From positions 1,674,001 through 1,738,000 of the forward strand of contig JALJCO010013654.1 of the NCBI GenBank assembly GCA_023101725.1: a stretch of DNA of 64,000 nt. The letters are read 5' to 3'. Positions 1-13,633 of the stretch are shown in pieces. The first letter of the stretch is position 1, and every line of letters begins with the position of its first letter. The notes under the pieces were generated by a model. It saw only the letters and a list, made by a program, of their open reading frames with translations, searched no databases and was not told the origin of the DNA. This stretch comes from Atherinomorus stipes. Taxonomy: Eukaryota > Chordata > Actinopteri > Atheriniformes > Atherinidae. The translations under genes were made by a program, and so were the position numbers.

Positions 1-90
1 GTTTTTGGATAAATAACACGACATACCACAAACAAAACGCTACTGCTGTGAATGTGTACACTTACAATATTATGCATGTTGTGTTAGTAC

Positions 91-3000
91 CTTGATATCA
101 AACTGTAGATATCGCTGGTCCATCTCTCTGGAAACCACACTCTCTATTACATGTACGGGCACCAGCTGATAACACTCGTATGCTGGGCAGAAGATATTGT
201 GAGCATCACCCTCCTGAATCTTTACATTTAGGAACCTGAGAAACACACACACACAGGAAAAGTGAAGCAGATCTGATTCAATGCACAAACATACAGCCTA
301 AACCAAATCTGGTCCCTACCCCTCCCAGCAAGATCTGCAGAACTCATGGCCACATGACATGTCAACCGGGTCCTCAAAGACTGAGATTGAGCAGAGACAG
401 ATTCCACACTGCAGGAGGAAAAAAAAAAACAAAACACAATCACATCAATACACTAAGACTTTTATTTGTTTTTATTTTCTGTCTAAGAAGAAAATAAAAA
501 CATCTATATTATTTTCTGTTGTGAGACCTATGATGGTCAAGCTTTTCTAAAAGTGCTGATGAGAACTGGATTAAATTTATTCTAACTTTCAAGGATATGC
601 ATTATCTATAAAGTTAAACTGCTGGTTATTTTGCATTACTTTGTCAAACAGTCAGAGTAAAGTTAAGTTCCAGCCATTTCCTAAGATATAAAGTAAGGTC
701 TTAACATTTTTTTCAGGCAGGATTTTCATGTAGACGTAAGATATGTACTGAATTTGCATTTGAACCATCCTCAAGATCATCAGTGGACAAGAGCCTGACG
801 ATTATGTACAAGTACAAAGAGCACAAAGAATTACTGCTGGCAAGATGGCCTATGACCGTCTTTGTTCTAGGAGGATTAGACATTAACCTGCTGCCAAACA
901 ACGGACAGACTTGACACAAATTCAACTCAGTCTCTCCAGAAGTAGACCAGAACAGCTGTTAAGTACATATGGTATCCTGCAGACAAGTAGATTCAACTCA
1001 TAATTCTTCTGTTCTTTTACTTCTCGATTGACATTCCTCGATTGAAACTTTTTCTGAAGTAAAAGCTTTAAATGATTGCACCACTGCTCACCGTGGCCAG
1101 GCCCTCCTCTGCAGGTGTGAGGCAGCTGTCGGTGGGGGAAGTGAGGGTGAGTGTTAGGGGGGAGCGTGGGGTCCTAGGAGTGCGGGGAGATGGCAAGGTG
1201 TCCCAGGCATTGTACCCGCTGGGTGGTGGGGTTGGCATGGAAACACCAGAGCGCTGGCAGCAGCCTTCAGCATCTGACATCCAGGCTTCCAGAAGCTTTT
1301 CTCTGTCCCAGTCTGACAGGAGGAACAAATTATTTGGAACTATTATAAATGGAAGTAGAAGCGCAGAGAACTACTTCAAGAAGACTTTAAGCCTTTTCCT
1401 TCTTAAATAAAATCATCACATAAAGGTATGAAAAAATAATGACAGAATATCATCCATCTCTGAAAGAGTAACACCCACCATGTGCCCGAAGAAGGGCCTC
1501 GGCAGTGAAGAGGGGGGCTTGCAGCATGTCTGCTGTCTCTACGATCAGCATGTCCTTCAACCTGCGCAGATCCTGAAGCTTCAGGCCCTCATAAGGCTGA
1601 AAGCAGAGAGATAAACATTAGGGGTTAAACAGAATAGAGGAGGAGAAGATAAAAGGGTCAAACGGGATGAGGGCATGAGATATTAAGACATGGGGGCTAA
1701 TAAAAAAAAAGAAAAGAACTCTGTTATAAACAATAATTAGTATAAGTGTTAGATTGTGATGCATTTAAGGGGGGAAAATTACGTGAAAAAAACTGAGATG
1801 TAGAGCGGGGTGGTAGTGGTGGTGGTGGTGGTGGTGGGGGAGGGGTGGGGGGGTGATGGCAATGGGATAGAGAGAGAGATTATGTATTAGCATGGATTTG
1901 GCTGCAGGAAGGAAGATCAAACTGCTATCGGCTGGCAGCAGCTTCTGCTACAGTGCTGCTCCCCTCTGTGCAGCTAGGAGTCTGACGAACAGGATGTGAG
2001 GTGTGTATGTGTACACACTTATTACCATACTTGTAAGACCCACTAAGCTGTGACCTATAACAAGACAACAAGCAGTAAGCTTGTTGACAAAATGGTGACC
2101 ATATGAGAACAGCAAACACTAATGCAACGTCAAGAGGCACACACAACTTAGACAAGCTTAAATCAGCTGCTATTGAAGTCAGTGTATTGACAAACACCTC
2201 TTAGCTGAAGTCAACAAAAATACACCCCATACTGGGGGAATATGATAAAGCACAACTACTTTAAAATACTGGGAACTAAGCTGGCCTTAATATAGATGTC
2301 CTCAATGCCTACTGTTATTATCTTGAAAACTTGCAGCATCTTTTTAAACACTGAGTGAGTTTACCTTTATTTCTTGTCTTGATTCTTTCTTGTGCAAAAG
2401 AAAAAGCTCCTAATTTGTTTTGGCGAATCTTTACTGTATCTCCATTCCTCTGAAAGTGTAAGCTGATGCAGGGCTGTACAGTGCGAGCGTTTTACTCACA
2501 TATGCGCCTAAAAATAGGTTGGTGCGAGTAGAAGAAAAAAAATGGGAGCACTTGTGCGATTACAGATTTTACCCCTCCAATTTACACTTTGCTCCTAAAA
2601 TTAGCCAGGATTCATTTAAAGTGGAAATAAAACTGCCAACCAAACTAAATTTATCAATTTGACAGTTGAAAAATACATGAAAAATTTGAGCATATAAGAG
2701 AAAAACGTAGCAACGTTTAATGTTTTTATGGTCAGGACGCCGCCATGCGGCAGCTTTGAAGCCGCTGGGTTGGTTTGCGCTCCAGCTCCACATTGAACCC
2801 ATCGGTATCACCAGCTACACATCAACTAACAAGCTGTAACTCAATTTAGAAGATGGACATAATGAAAGACGAAGCTGAAAGACCAGTCCAGCATCCATCC
2901 TGTTGCAGATGCTTTCCAGCCCGTAGGCCGCGTGACTCGAAAGGAAGCCGGGGCTGATTTGTAGCGGAGCGGGTTGGCTGCACCTGTGGGAACGGCTGCT

Positions 3001-6000
3001 GCTCAGCGCTGCTGTAGGCTGTCTGCTGTCAGGAGGTCAACGTGGACCAGGTCATGCGTGGAGAACTTTGTAAAACAATTTGGATTCCACATTTGGATTT
3101 CTGTACCGGGAGGTGGACGTTTTGGAGGCAGCAGAGCGGAGACACTGGAGCGTGAACAGCAGGTAGGCTAAATGTTCGCCAAGCTAATGTTGCCGGTGAT
3201 TAAATATAAAACAAAATAAGTGGTTTAGCGAGACAGGGATATGATGGGAATGATGCAAAGCATCCAGGTTGCAGGATGATGAGGGAGAGTGTGGTGTTTG
3301 GTATAAGGGGACCTGCCGCTGATAATGGGAGTCCCGGTTAGAAACAGTTTATGACGGTCATATCAGAGGTGTTCCGATCATCATCGGACTGTAGCAAAGG
3401 GATTTATGAGTATTGCCGATTGAGGTGTTTCTAATAAGAGGCTTAAAGAGGAAAGGAGTTGGAGAATTACAGTGATGTTCGTACGGACAAATCGCGCAGA
3501 CCTGCCGTTAGTAGAGCTCAGCTCCGGCGGTGATATTAAAACCACACAGAGCAGCTTCAGGCTTTAGTGTGCGGACCTCTAGTTTACCAGACTCCACGTC
3601 TTCTGATCATTTTCCTAAGTTTCTCTATAAAATGTTCACACATGATCAGGAGTCAGAGTTTCCCTCTTCAGAGCTGCGCCAACCAAACTGGTGACGTCAA
3701 AGCTTTGCTTCGCAAGTGTCTTTGTGGGCTTTAAACAATAATAATAATAATAATTATAATCATCATCATCATCATTACCACCACCACCACCATCATTATA
3801 TTAATGGAGATTTTCTGATTGAAGGTGATGTTTGGTTACAGCTGCAATCTTAACCATTAGACATCTCTGTTACATTGTTAGCATGGCTAGTGCAGTTTTT
3901 CTTCCATGTAGTGAAACTAGGGATGCAACGATATGAAAATTTCATATCACTGTTATTGGGACCAAAATGATTGCGGTTATTATTTTTATTGTGGTATTAT
4001 AGAAATACCCCCCAGCATATTTAAAATATCAAAAAATGGGTCTAAATGTCTACTTTGTCCTTTTTAAAAAGGGGGAAAAGTCTCAAGAGAGCCGTCCATG
4101 TGGGTGCCTTCATTGCTTTCATAAATTAAACATTGCAAACTCCAACTGCTGTTGCTTTTCCAGCCAATGAGCAGCATCACTGGGAGTTTTTCAAAGTGCA
4201 GTAATCAGTCACGGTTTTAACGATAATTAAAATTTGAAACGGTATTACTAATCGTTGGGAATTTTATCACAGTTAACCATTGTACCGGTAATCGTTACAT
4301 CTCTGAGTGAAACCAATCATTAGTCCTTGGGTTTTTATGAGAACCTTTGCAGTCATGAGAACAGATATGGGGGTTCACAACACAGCAACTTCTCGCCATA
4401 TTACTATTTAACAAAGATTAAATGAAGAGGTTACCTGCTGCTGACACTTCAGTAACTGCAGAAGATTAATCAGGGAGCAGGTGTTATTGCCCCCTAGAGT
4501 CATAGGTTTTCATGGGTCACAGGTTTTGATGTAACACCGGTTTGGTGCCCTTTTTAACAACAATGCATAATGTAAAATCAACATCCATACCAAAGCCCAC
4601 CTGACCCAGACCAAGTCTTGCTGTGGACCACTGGATGGACACAGCCAAGTGTATCAGGTGACTGGACAACAAAAAACTGTGGGACCAGGAAGTTCTCTGT
4701 ATTTAAAACAGTTTGTTTCTCGGTGTAATGCATCATTTGGCCCATTGCCTGGATGAATGTTAATTATTATCATTACTATTCAAATGTGCTATTTAAGAAA
4801 ATTCATAGTGCTCCTCAATTTTTTCATTTGGGAGCACTAGTGCTCCTAGTGAAAAAGCTAAGCGTACAGCCCTGTGATGCATCACACACGAATTCTATTA
4901 AAAGATAAAGATTTACTTCTATGACCATGAAAGTCAACAAATTTTGATCCAATATTGCAATTTGTGCTCGTTTTTCCACATATTAGTAGCACAGATTGGC
5001 AAAGTTATTAGTAATTGGTTCACTTAACATTATGACAGTGGAACATCAAAATGAAAACACAAATAGACAAAGATTCTTTATGTCATGGTGAAATATAATT
5101 TTAAAAAGTAAGAACAATAAACTCCTAAATTGTTATCATACAAAATTTATTCTATCCAGGATTTTATATTTTCCTGGAAACATGCCACCACTCTAATGAC
5201 AGTTCATGTGAAGTGAAAAACTCAAGAGACACAACAGAGACTAAAAGGGGTAAAAATAACTCCAGCCAGCAGGAAACCCCTAGATCTTGTAACTGTGGTC
5301 TCACCTCCTTGTATTGCAGCAGGCTGGTTTCACCATGTGCGTCTGCATTTGACTGCTGAGCTGAGGCGGAGGAGAAAACCATCTGCGACTCCAGGCTGAG
5401 AGCCAGCTCGGTGTGGTGGTGGCGCTCTGCGTGGTCACATGGCGTCAGCTTGTCCTCGTCCTCCACAAAAAGATCTGCTTCGCTCTGGATCAGCAGCTTG
5501 ATGGAGGAAGAACAAAAGAGAAAAAGAGAATGAAAAAAGGGACAGAAATGTTCAAGGAATAAAACAAGACAACAGATTTACAACCAAAGACAACAAAGGA
5601 AGAAAGATGAGAGCAAAACAAACAGCCAGTGGAAAAACAGAAGCAAGAAGGGAGATATGCAATGGAAAAAGAAAAATTGATCAAAAAGTAGACATTAAAA
5701 ACACAGTGATGAATTGAAATAAACATCAAAAAAAGTTAAGATTCATTTTCACTCAGATCAAGAAGTGAAAGTTCCCACCTGTTTGGCATGTAATCTATTT
5801 AAAATCTTTAAAAACAAGGAGGAAGGTGCCACTTAATGGAAGGCAAAGGAAATATGTCTGATGCAAAAGTTTCTATAACTCGCTTTCTGCATTTTCCTGG
5901 CTCTGAACTCATTGATGAATCCAATTATAAAATACACAGCTGATCTCTACAGAACAGGTGGCATATAATCTTAATGAAATGTTTAAATGCGAGCTTTTTG

Positions 6001-9000
6001 CTCACCTCCACGCAGCTCTTCATGCCTGCAGCAGCAGCATAGTGCAGACAGGTGCTGTGGTGGTTGTCTGTGGCATTGACATTAGCCTTCTCGTACTGGC
6101 CTCCCTCCAGCCTGGCCCCGGTCCAGCTCAGAATCATCTGGCAAGAGAGGTAAACAAACAATTACACATATTATCATTTGCAAGTCAGCTTTGTTGAGTG
6201 TGGCCACACACGAGTGAATAGTTTCACCTCATCACTTCAGTGTGTAAACTGATCAATATTTATAATTAATGTTGTATTTGTACCTGCAGGCAGTCCGTAC
6301 GGCGCTGTTCGTCCCTTTGTGGTCGGGCCAGCCGTGGTGACAGCGCTCCCTCTGGCAGCAGCAGGATCTGTGGGCCTTGGCACAGCACATGGAGGCACGT
6401 CTCATTGTGCACATTTCGCTTGTTTGGGTTTCCCTCTTTGCTGAACAGGAATGACCTATTCAAAGCAGCCAAGAAAGAAGGGATTAAATAAAATGTAAAA
6501 ACAATAAGAACAAACCAGGCAAGGAGATTTCAGACAGGAGGGGGAAGGTGGAGGACAAATATGTATCTGAAGGCAAAAGTAGTACATGATTGTGTGTGGA
6601 ATATGTTAAGTCAGGAGGTTCAGAGATTAAATGAACACTGATGTTGGTTGGGGAAAAAGAAAGGCAAGATGGTGGAATATCATCCAATGCTGTTTAACAT
6701 CTTGAATTGAATGGATAGTCTGGCCAGTGGATGTGTGTGTACACAGAGACACATGGTGGCTGATGGATGTGCTGCTTGCATTTGAAGCCAGCATGTGGGT
6801 GCAGTTCTGTTAAGCAAATACTTTTTCTCTGCTGTTTGTCTGTCAAACCCCCCATTTACTGATTACCTTTCAATGCTTATTTGGCTCTATGTATATTGCT
6901 TTCCCCCTTTGCACTCTCTGTCTGTCTTTCATATCTTTGAAGACTGCAATGTTAGCTGAACACCATCTAAAAGCTAAACCTGTAGGGAAAAACGCAACTC
7001 ATTTGGATCACTACCGCAACATGAACAGCGTTGCATTCTCTAAAATCCAAATTCTCTGAGAAGAAACAACAGGATGCCACTGGTTGGCCAAAAACAAAAG
7101 TTAATCCTCTCACACTTTCTTTTGGACACTTCTTTTTTTGGACGCAGTGACAGACCATATTGAATTAGAGTCTAAATGTTTTCTCAATGTGTGCAACCCT
7201 GCCTTTCCCCCTTTTGACCCTCTTATCCTGTCAGACAGAAGCCCCTGCAGCTTTTCTCTAATGACAGTGCACTGCCAATTCACTCGCATAGCAATAATCA
7301 CTAATTATTCCCTCTCAACGCAAACCCAGTACCCTCCACCTCTACACAGATATACTCGCACAAAAGCCCCATGTTCAGGATGAATGGCACTAATATCAGT
7401 TCACTAGAGACAACGAGGCTGGGGGGAAGGTCACCTTTTTTGTTGCTCTCATGAAGCACAAATACTGTTCAGCCTATACAGCTACTTACGTGGCAGCAGA
7501 AAACCTCAGGGGGCTGTTAAATCTGTGCCAATACATCTTTAATTCTGATTTAGCTTGTGAATATAAAGCATGTCTTTGTGCAAAACTAGAAAGGAACTGG
7601 ACTTGAATGTCCTCCATGTAGTTGCTTCTTAAGGGGAGGCACTACAGGTAAAAACCCCGTTTTTCATCACCTGGTCAATTTTGAGATTTTAGTTTTTTTC
7701 CCTCCTTTAACATGTTTTCTTTCAGACTAGTGTAAAAAACAAACAAACAAACACACAAAAAAACGTCAAAAATAAACATTTTAGGAGTTTATTTCATGAT
7801 ACTTTGTCTGATGCACCCAAATCCCCCAAATGCAGCTAAAGTTGGTGTTTTTAAACGGAGCGCAGCACCGTGGTGCTCGTCTGAACCCCGTCATGTCTGG
7901 TATCTTTGGAAACGTCTCAGTTTCCTGAACGATGTCATCTCAACCAAGCTTGATATTTCCAGCTTATGAATGTGATTGGATCTGGTGTCTGTAAATAATG
8001 TTCTAGAACAAAAATGTGGAGAATTTTACAATCCAAACCTTTTAAGGCCGTTTTCTCAAAATGAGTTTTTTTCTCTTATTCTGGGTAAAAAATCTTCACT
8101 TCAGGAGCACTTACAGGAACCAAACTTTCAAGTTTTGCTCCTGACTGTATTCTTGAAGTTTTGCAGAAGGAGTTTTTGATATCTCATTCACAGCCTGATT
8201 TATAGAACATTTCATCACAAAAATATGCCAAAAAATGACTTTTTTCTGGTTGTTGACAGTATACTCTAAATTGTGAAATGATCTATAGAGATATCCAAAA
8301 TCCCCTCTGTAAAAACTTTTGACTTTAATGTGTGAACAAAATTCAAAAGAAACTTTGAACCTGGCTTAATCCTGTGTTTAGATTTTTTTCCTAGAAATGT
8401 TTGCAAATAAGCGCATTTTTGGCTATATAACACCTAATCTGCATATTCAACATAAAAACATAAAATTTCAGAAAACTTGCAATCCAAAAAATGATAGCCC
8501 TAATGTGAGAAATAAACCAGGAAAGTTTTATGGTGATACCAGGTATTTAGATGTTTTACCCTATTTGTCTGAAGTGTCTTGCCTTAAAACAACTGAGATA
8601 AGTGGCTATTTACATACTTCTGAGACTGCTTTCTAAGGTTGTTGTGGAGGAAGGGCTACACTTCCTGAACTGCACCCATTTTTCCAGTAATAGGTGCACT
8701 TGTCATTTCCTAGTTTTCAAATCTCATGGAATTACTACCCACAAACTAGAAGAGCGCGAATAAGCATGAAGATGATATGTGGTATAAATAATCTGAAAAA
8801 CAGACATTTGCCAGCCCACGCTTGTCCTCTGTTGGGCTTTATTTTGTCTGAAAATTCTCTACTTGTCTCTGTCCAACTGAACTGCTGGAACAAAGAAGCA
8901 TTTCCTCTGATACTTATCAGGAACAGAGCACCACATTCAGCACGCCTCTCTGGTCCATTATAGGTTAGTGGGAAGAAACACAAATAGCACACCAATTGAT

Positions 9001-11486
9001 TCACAGTGTAATATTCTGAGACTCAGACACATTAAGCAGTGGTAGAGTCACAGTTTCCCCCCCTCAAAACACATCCCCGTGTGCACACATACAGATGCAC
9101 AGATAATTGACTGGCCCTTTCAAACGGCTTCCTCTGACAACCTGACCATCGCCTCCCTTTGTAATCACGGAAAGAAAGGGGAATGGTGTGAGGAGAAGGA
9201 GGGGGGGAAAAGGAAGGCCACTGAGTCACTGAATCAGCCATCTTGGTCATGGCCAGCAGATTAATTATCTCTGCAGGAGGTACAAAAAATATATACTCTG
9301 GCATCTTACTTCCGTGTTTCTTTTAGTTTGACCAGTTTATTTTAGGCAGAACTAGGCTTAGCTTCTCTCCTTTCTTCTTCTTGTCTTGTCTGAAAGTTGC
9401 TGACGGTCCAATAGATGCTGCTGTGTATGTCTGTGTGTGCCTTTTTGAAGCAAGTGTAAAAGCAAAGAAAATCCTAACTGCACAAGAACCACACAGTGAA
9501 CACGCGTTCAGGGACACTGCAGTGATTTAGCAAAGCACTTTCATCACAGGATAAAAACGATTTCAACACAGGGTCAAAATCTGTATAGAAAAGGAGTAGA
9601 TACTTTTGTGAGAGGTTCTTAGTAAGAGACAAACCCACCAATCTGTTCTTTCCAGATGGATGTTTATGCTTTCATTAGATCAAATCTTTGTCCACATCCT
9701 GAGCTGGGAGCAAAAGCTTTCTACTTACATTTTTCAAAACAAAAAAAACATGATTTGAAGGAATTTTGCATGATGTCATTTCTAAAAAAATATTTTTATT
9801 AGATTCAATATAACATCTCTCAGAAACAAAAGAGTACGTTGCTTAATTGTCTTCCCAGGCCCCACAGTTAAGTCTCTCCCTCCAACAACACTATTATGCA
9901 GTTCTTTGACCAAAACCAACCAGTTGCTAGTTAGAGGTTGGCTTAACCACCACAACTACCTAGGAACAGCTTGCTTCTCCACAGGCCAGAAAGTCACTGT
10001 GGAGTAGTGTCATTGTAGTGCATGTCTGTTCCAGCACTGGTTTGGTTTTCTCCATTTTGACCTTTTGTAGAGGATCACAATGCATGTAGACAGGCTGTCT
10101 CCAACTCACAGTATTAGTCTCATTTGCTTATCTGCTGTAACATGCTTTCATATCACTGCCTTTTGTTTATAAATGCCTAATAGCTTCCACAAATGTTTAC
10201 TTAACCAGCAGAAGCAAAAGCAAACACCATTTGCAGTCTTGAGTGGTGTTATTGGTTGAAAGCTATTTTTATTTGGAAGATCTGATATTGGTTAATAAAT
10301 CCCATGATCAGTGTTTTTTAATATTAACCTATATGCCAGTTAGTTTAGTTTCATTAGATGTTGTTTGATAGACTATGACACCACTGCTCAGCTTAACACA
10401 AGAGCAGATTTACAGCCAAACTGAACACTGTTGATATCAAAAACAAGAAGTATGGATACATTTTGGGTGAGAAATTCAAATTTGATAAATTTTATCCACC
10501 TGCACATAATCTAGCGATTCATGCAATGACCCAATAGAGCAGCATGAGATGGTAAAACTGTCCTGTAACACATGAAAGCAATGTCAGCTTTCACTCCTCC
10601 TGAGGCATGGAGGAATGAAACTCAACTACGTAAGATGTGTTCAGAAAGTTGAAGTCCCCAATCGCCACCACACAATTACACCCATCACTGTATCCCTGCA
10701 CTCTCAGCAGCTGGAGGATATAAGTAATGTTTGTCACAACCCTACAGTCCTGCAAACAACCTGGATTCCAGGTATTGTTACTAAACTTTGTGTGGTAATG
10801 TATAGTTACAATAGACAGAAATAAATACACTGAGCTTAGTTGAAAAAAATGCATAGGCTTTCTAGCAAAGAGACATCCAAAACTTGCTTGGAGTTGCAGC
10901 ACTTGTGCAACTGTTGCTGGTCATTTTTGAGGTTATGAACTATAGCTTTACATCATGCAGAGAAAGTCTTCCTGAGGATCTAAAAGCATTAGATTCCTAC
11001 TTTTGCTTATAGTTAATGCACCTTCCATGCCTTGTTATATCCTTTACACACCAAGACCACATATATGACTGACTGGCAACCTGCACACACAGTTGTCTTA
11101 CTTGTTTGAAAAAAAATTGTAAAAAGTTGTTATTCTCTGAGTCTCTTAACCCTGACAAAGTGCTGGTTGTTATTCTGTTTAATGATTTACAGCTTTTATA
11201 TCTGGATTGGGTAACTGCTTGACAACATCACAAACCACAGACTCACAAGATTACTTTGCTAAATTCACTCAAACTCTCAAATAACTCCAATGTTTTACCT
11301 GAGCAGACGTGTCATGGCATGGCGGCATACATAGTGCAGGGCTGTGTTGTGCTGGTACTGCTCTCCGTATGAAGCATTTGGGTCCAGGCTGTCCCTGAAC
11401 TGAGGGTTTCCCTCATACAGCTGCCAGGCTACAGCCTCATCACCACTCACAAGGGCCTTGCGGAACTTGGTGGCTGTGTTACCCAT
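91..11486 (-). CDS. ankib1: ankib1, ankyrin repeat and IBR domain E3 ubiquitin ligase (5' part, 8 coding exons; runs off left edge)
   Basis: Exons in transcript order are 11486-11299, 6455-6284, 6137-6006, 5496-5305, 1596-1479, 1312-1092, 408-320 and 235-91. Each has AG/GT borders and compatible phases, giving 419 codons. Residues 1-220 hold the ankyrin region ([34 protein letters not shown]). Residues 269-341 include the highly conserved segment [24 protein letters not shown]1 of the RBR ligase is at 342-392: C342-x2-C345, C360-x-H362-x2-C365-x2-C368, C387-x4-C392. RBR ligases pass ubiquitin through a RING2 cysteine, which would lie outside the window together with the IBR. The start at MGNTATKF is chosen because it matches mammalian ANKIB1 and fits an N-myristoylation consensus (Gly2, Thr6, Lys7). 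An in-frame Met nine codons upstream (11511-11513) is the alternative. Two residues that precede the first RING cysteine in mammals are absent at the exon 6/7 junction. Confidence 0.95.
1809..1836. repeat. (TGG)n microsatellite
   Basis: About nine TGG trinucleotides followed by a G-rich run, in the ankib1 intron between exons 4 and 5. Confidence 0.9.
2900..3162 (+). promoter_or_regulatory. GC-rich promoter/exon-like block with a strong splice donor, inside the hAT element
   Basis: This stretch is much richer in G+C and CpG than its AT-rich surroundings. It ends in a strong plus-strand donor, AACAGCAG followed by GTAGGC (3162/3163). A full palindromic CRE (TGACGTCA) lies at 3692-3699, downstream on plus. 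It is antisense to ankib1. It may be the promoter and first exon of the original hAT transposase gene, or of an antisense non-coding transcript. No acceptor exon could be assigned and the open frame (2974-3171) resembles nothing known to me. Confidence 0.35.
3734..3791. repeat. compound trinucleotide tract (AAT)n-(ATC)n-(ACC)n
   Basis: Three trinucleotide repeats follow one another, each one base different from the last (AAT, then ATC, then ACC). This suggests stepwise mutation of one ancestral tract. It lies inside the hAT element in ankib1. Confidence 0.85.
3918..4305. mobile_element. hAT-type MITE with intact 8-bp target duplication (nested in the larger hAT)
   Basis: The 388 bp element is flanked on both sides by the identical octamer AGTGAAAC (3910-3917 and 4306-4313), the 8-bp target duplication expected of hAT transposition. 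Its ends read TAGGGATGCAACGATAT on the left and, on the minus strand from the right, CAGAGATGTAACGATTACC, so the terminal inverted repeats are imperfect. There is no coding capacity. It inserted after the surrounding 2.4 kb element, since it interrupts it. Confidence 0.85.
6460..11290. other. ankib1 intron 1-2 (4.8 kb); no gene seen
   Basis: Intron between the ATG exon and coding exon 2 of ankib1. Only short spurious reading frames occur. A minus-strand frame at 10591-10902 contains a GDFNF-like string that faintly resembles a LINE endonuclease, but this is too weak to call. Nothing else stands out. Confidence 0.6.
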
Positions 11487-13633
11487 CGCTTCGGGCTTGC
11501 AAGGGGCCACCAACTGGGAGCTCTGGCCGATCCTCTCTGATTTCCCCTCCTCTTCCTCCTCCCCTGATCACCACAGGTTACACTTTAGAGCAACATGGTG
11601 TTGTGTTTTCCTTCCCTGTGCATAAAAAAGGAGAGGGAAAGGCAGAAGATTAACTAGAGGAACATGATAGTCAAAAGAGGGATACGTGAGGATGAAAGTA
11701 TTAGAATAAATGGAAAGAAATGCGGCAAAGGTTAGAAAAAAGTAGAGAAAAAAAGACATGGTGGGAAGTAAAGATGAAGGTAGAAAGCTAGAAAGAGATA
11801 TGGTGTGAGAGGCTCAATCAATCATTGTATCGATCGGTCAGCTGATGTGCTGCAGAGAGGATGTAATCTTTCAGGAAACAGAGGAGAAAACACAGGGACA
11901 GAGGAAAGAAGCTAAAAAGGCAGAGATAATTATACAGAGCAGACTAGAACGGTAGGTTAATGATATTTAAGTCATTGATTTGTTAGTCAGCTGATGAAAA
12001 GCAAGGTCAATATTACCACAGCTGGCACTGAGAGTCCAGTGAGGTTGTTCCAGTGAAGAAACTGCATATGTTACAATGTTTACAAGCTTTTCTACCACTG
12101 AGGGCCTGGGAGAGTGTTAAGCCATGCAGCACTAATATATTGAGCCAAACCAGTTTTACTTTGCCTCTCAGGCACTAAACCAAAGAATCACAAGAATCAC
12201 AACTATGACTGCTCCAGCAGGGTTTACTCTATCAGCAACAGCTTATGAAACCACTGTAAACCTCCCGTCCTTTCCGAGCATTTTTTCCCCTTTCTCTCTT
12301 TCTTGTTGGCAAAAGGAGATTTTCCCTTTTTTTTTAATACCACAGAAAAATCTAATAACAATGCAGAAAGTCCTGAGAGATATGGGAAACAAACAAGCAC
12401 ACTCTTTCTTGTCACATGTATATAATCACTATCTTTATCAATGTGCTCTGGTTCATTTCCTTCCTCATCTTCCCCACCTCTCCCTCCTTCTCCTTCTTAC
12501 TCACAAACACAGTTTGGTCTGTCTTTAACGCACACACGGTAACATCCTGTAATGAGTGGAGTGTGTAATGAGTGCATGTGTCTGTGTGTATTTGGCTGTT
12601 GAGGGTATCATTACAGTCTTCATTCTATGGCCATCTGTCTGGCCTTCACAAAGAGCCTCTTTTAGGACGGCTACAGTTGGCCGCTGGCAGGCCGGGCTTT
12701 GCAACATTTGAATAATGTGGCTGGCTGCCTCCCCTCTTCTGCATCCCCTTTCTACATGGTGACAGACAGGGACACAGACAGGGAAAATGCACACTGACAG
12801 ATGAGACATAAGGGCCTCACAGACGATATGACCAATACTGGATAATAGCAAACATTTCCGAAGATCCGCTCTGGATTCTGTGTGTTTTCATATATCTGTA
12901 GACAGAATAGTGGTGAAGGGGGCTACTATAGTTAATAGGTCAGTCTGTCTGCTTGGCTCTGTTTTGTGCACACTAGTTTACTTCCAGTTCACTTCACCTC
13001 TCCGCATATATCTGCCAGTCCCATTGCCTCCCATACTAAATAAGGGCAGGAAGTCTGAACATGAGGGAACCTTGGAATTCTAGGGATTACAAGTCCTGCT
13101 GTTTGCACTTGGCAGTGAACATGCAATTATCTACCAGTGTGAAATCTCTGAGCGTCCACGTAATTCATTGGTCAGGTGAAGCTGAAGCATAAGGAGTCCT
13201 TCACTTCTTGTTAACTAGACAGTCATCCTGCAAGTCCCAACTCCAGCCAGGAAAAGAGGTATGAATAATCTTTGGAAAAATAAACAACTTACTTTCATAC
13301 CACTGGGTTGCAGATGTCAGGCCAACCTTACACATGGTCCTCCCCATTTTAAGCAATGCAGTAACTATAACTTTATGACTCATGAGCTCAAGAATTGTAA
13401 ACAGATGAATTTCTAAGATGATTCCTCTTAACAGCCCAGGTCATGGCATGTTTGACTTTCTACAGTGCCTCAGCAATACTCAAATGTAGACTCAGTGAAG
13501 CAAAAATGTTGAGTTCTGGTTTCAATTTCAAATGATCTCCAACGACTGAACATCTTTTCCAGGAAAGACCAGTCTTGATCATTTGATATCGCTCACTATG
13601 ATCAACTGTTAATCATTTACCATTTTGTCAGAT

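Larger units (their letters stand above)
2469..4874. mobile_element. hAT-type DNA transposon remnant, about 2.4 kb, non-autonomous
   Basis: The left end CAGGGCTGTACAGTGCGAGC is mirrored at the right end, which on the minus strand reads CAGGGCTGTACGCTTAGC. Internal subterminal repeats of the type TGGGAGCACT(A/T)GTGCTCC are characteristic of a common teleost hAT family. The heptamer TGATGCA occurs at both borders (overlapping the left end at 2464-2470; 4875-4881), consistent with a partly obscured target duplication. No transposase ORF is left. The element lies in the ankib1 intron between exons 4 and 5 and contains a GC-rich exon-like block and a second nested hAT MITE. Confidence 0.7.

Noticed and set aside
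228..443. 71-codon minus-strand frame overlapping ankib1 exon 7
   Set aside because: It is out of frame with the RING1 exon; the correct frame gives CGICLC and CGHEFC.
10591..10902. Minus-strand 103-codon frame with [10 protein letters not shown], resembling a LINE endonuclease motif
   Set aside because: Only one short motif matches and the rest does not follow the domain order, so a LINE relic could not be supported.
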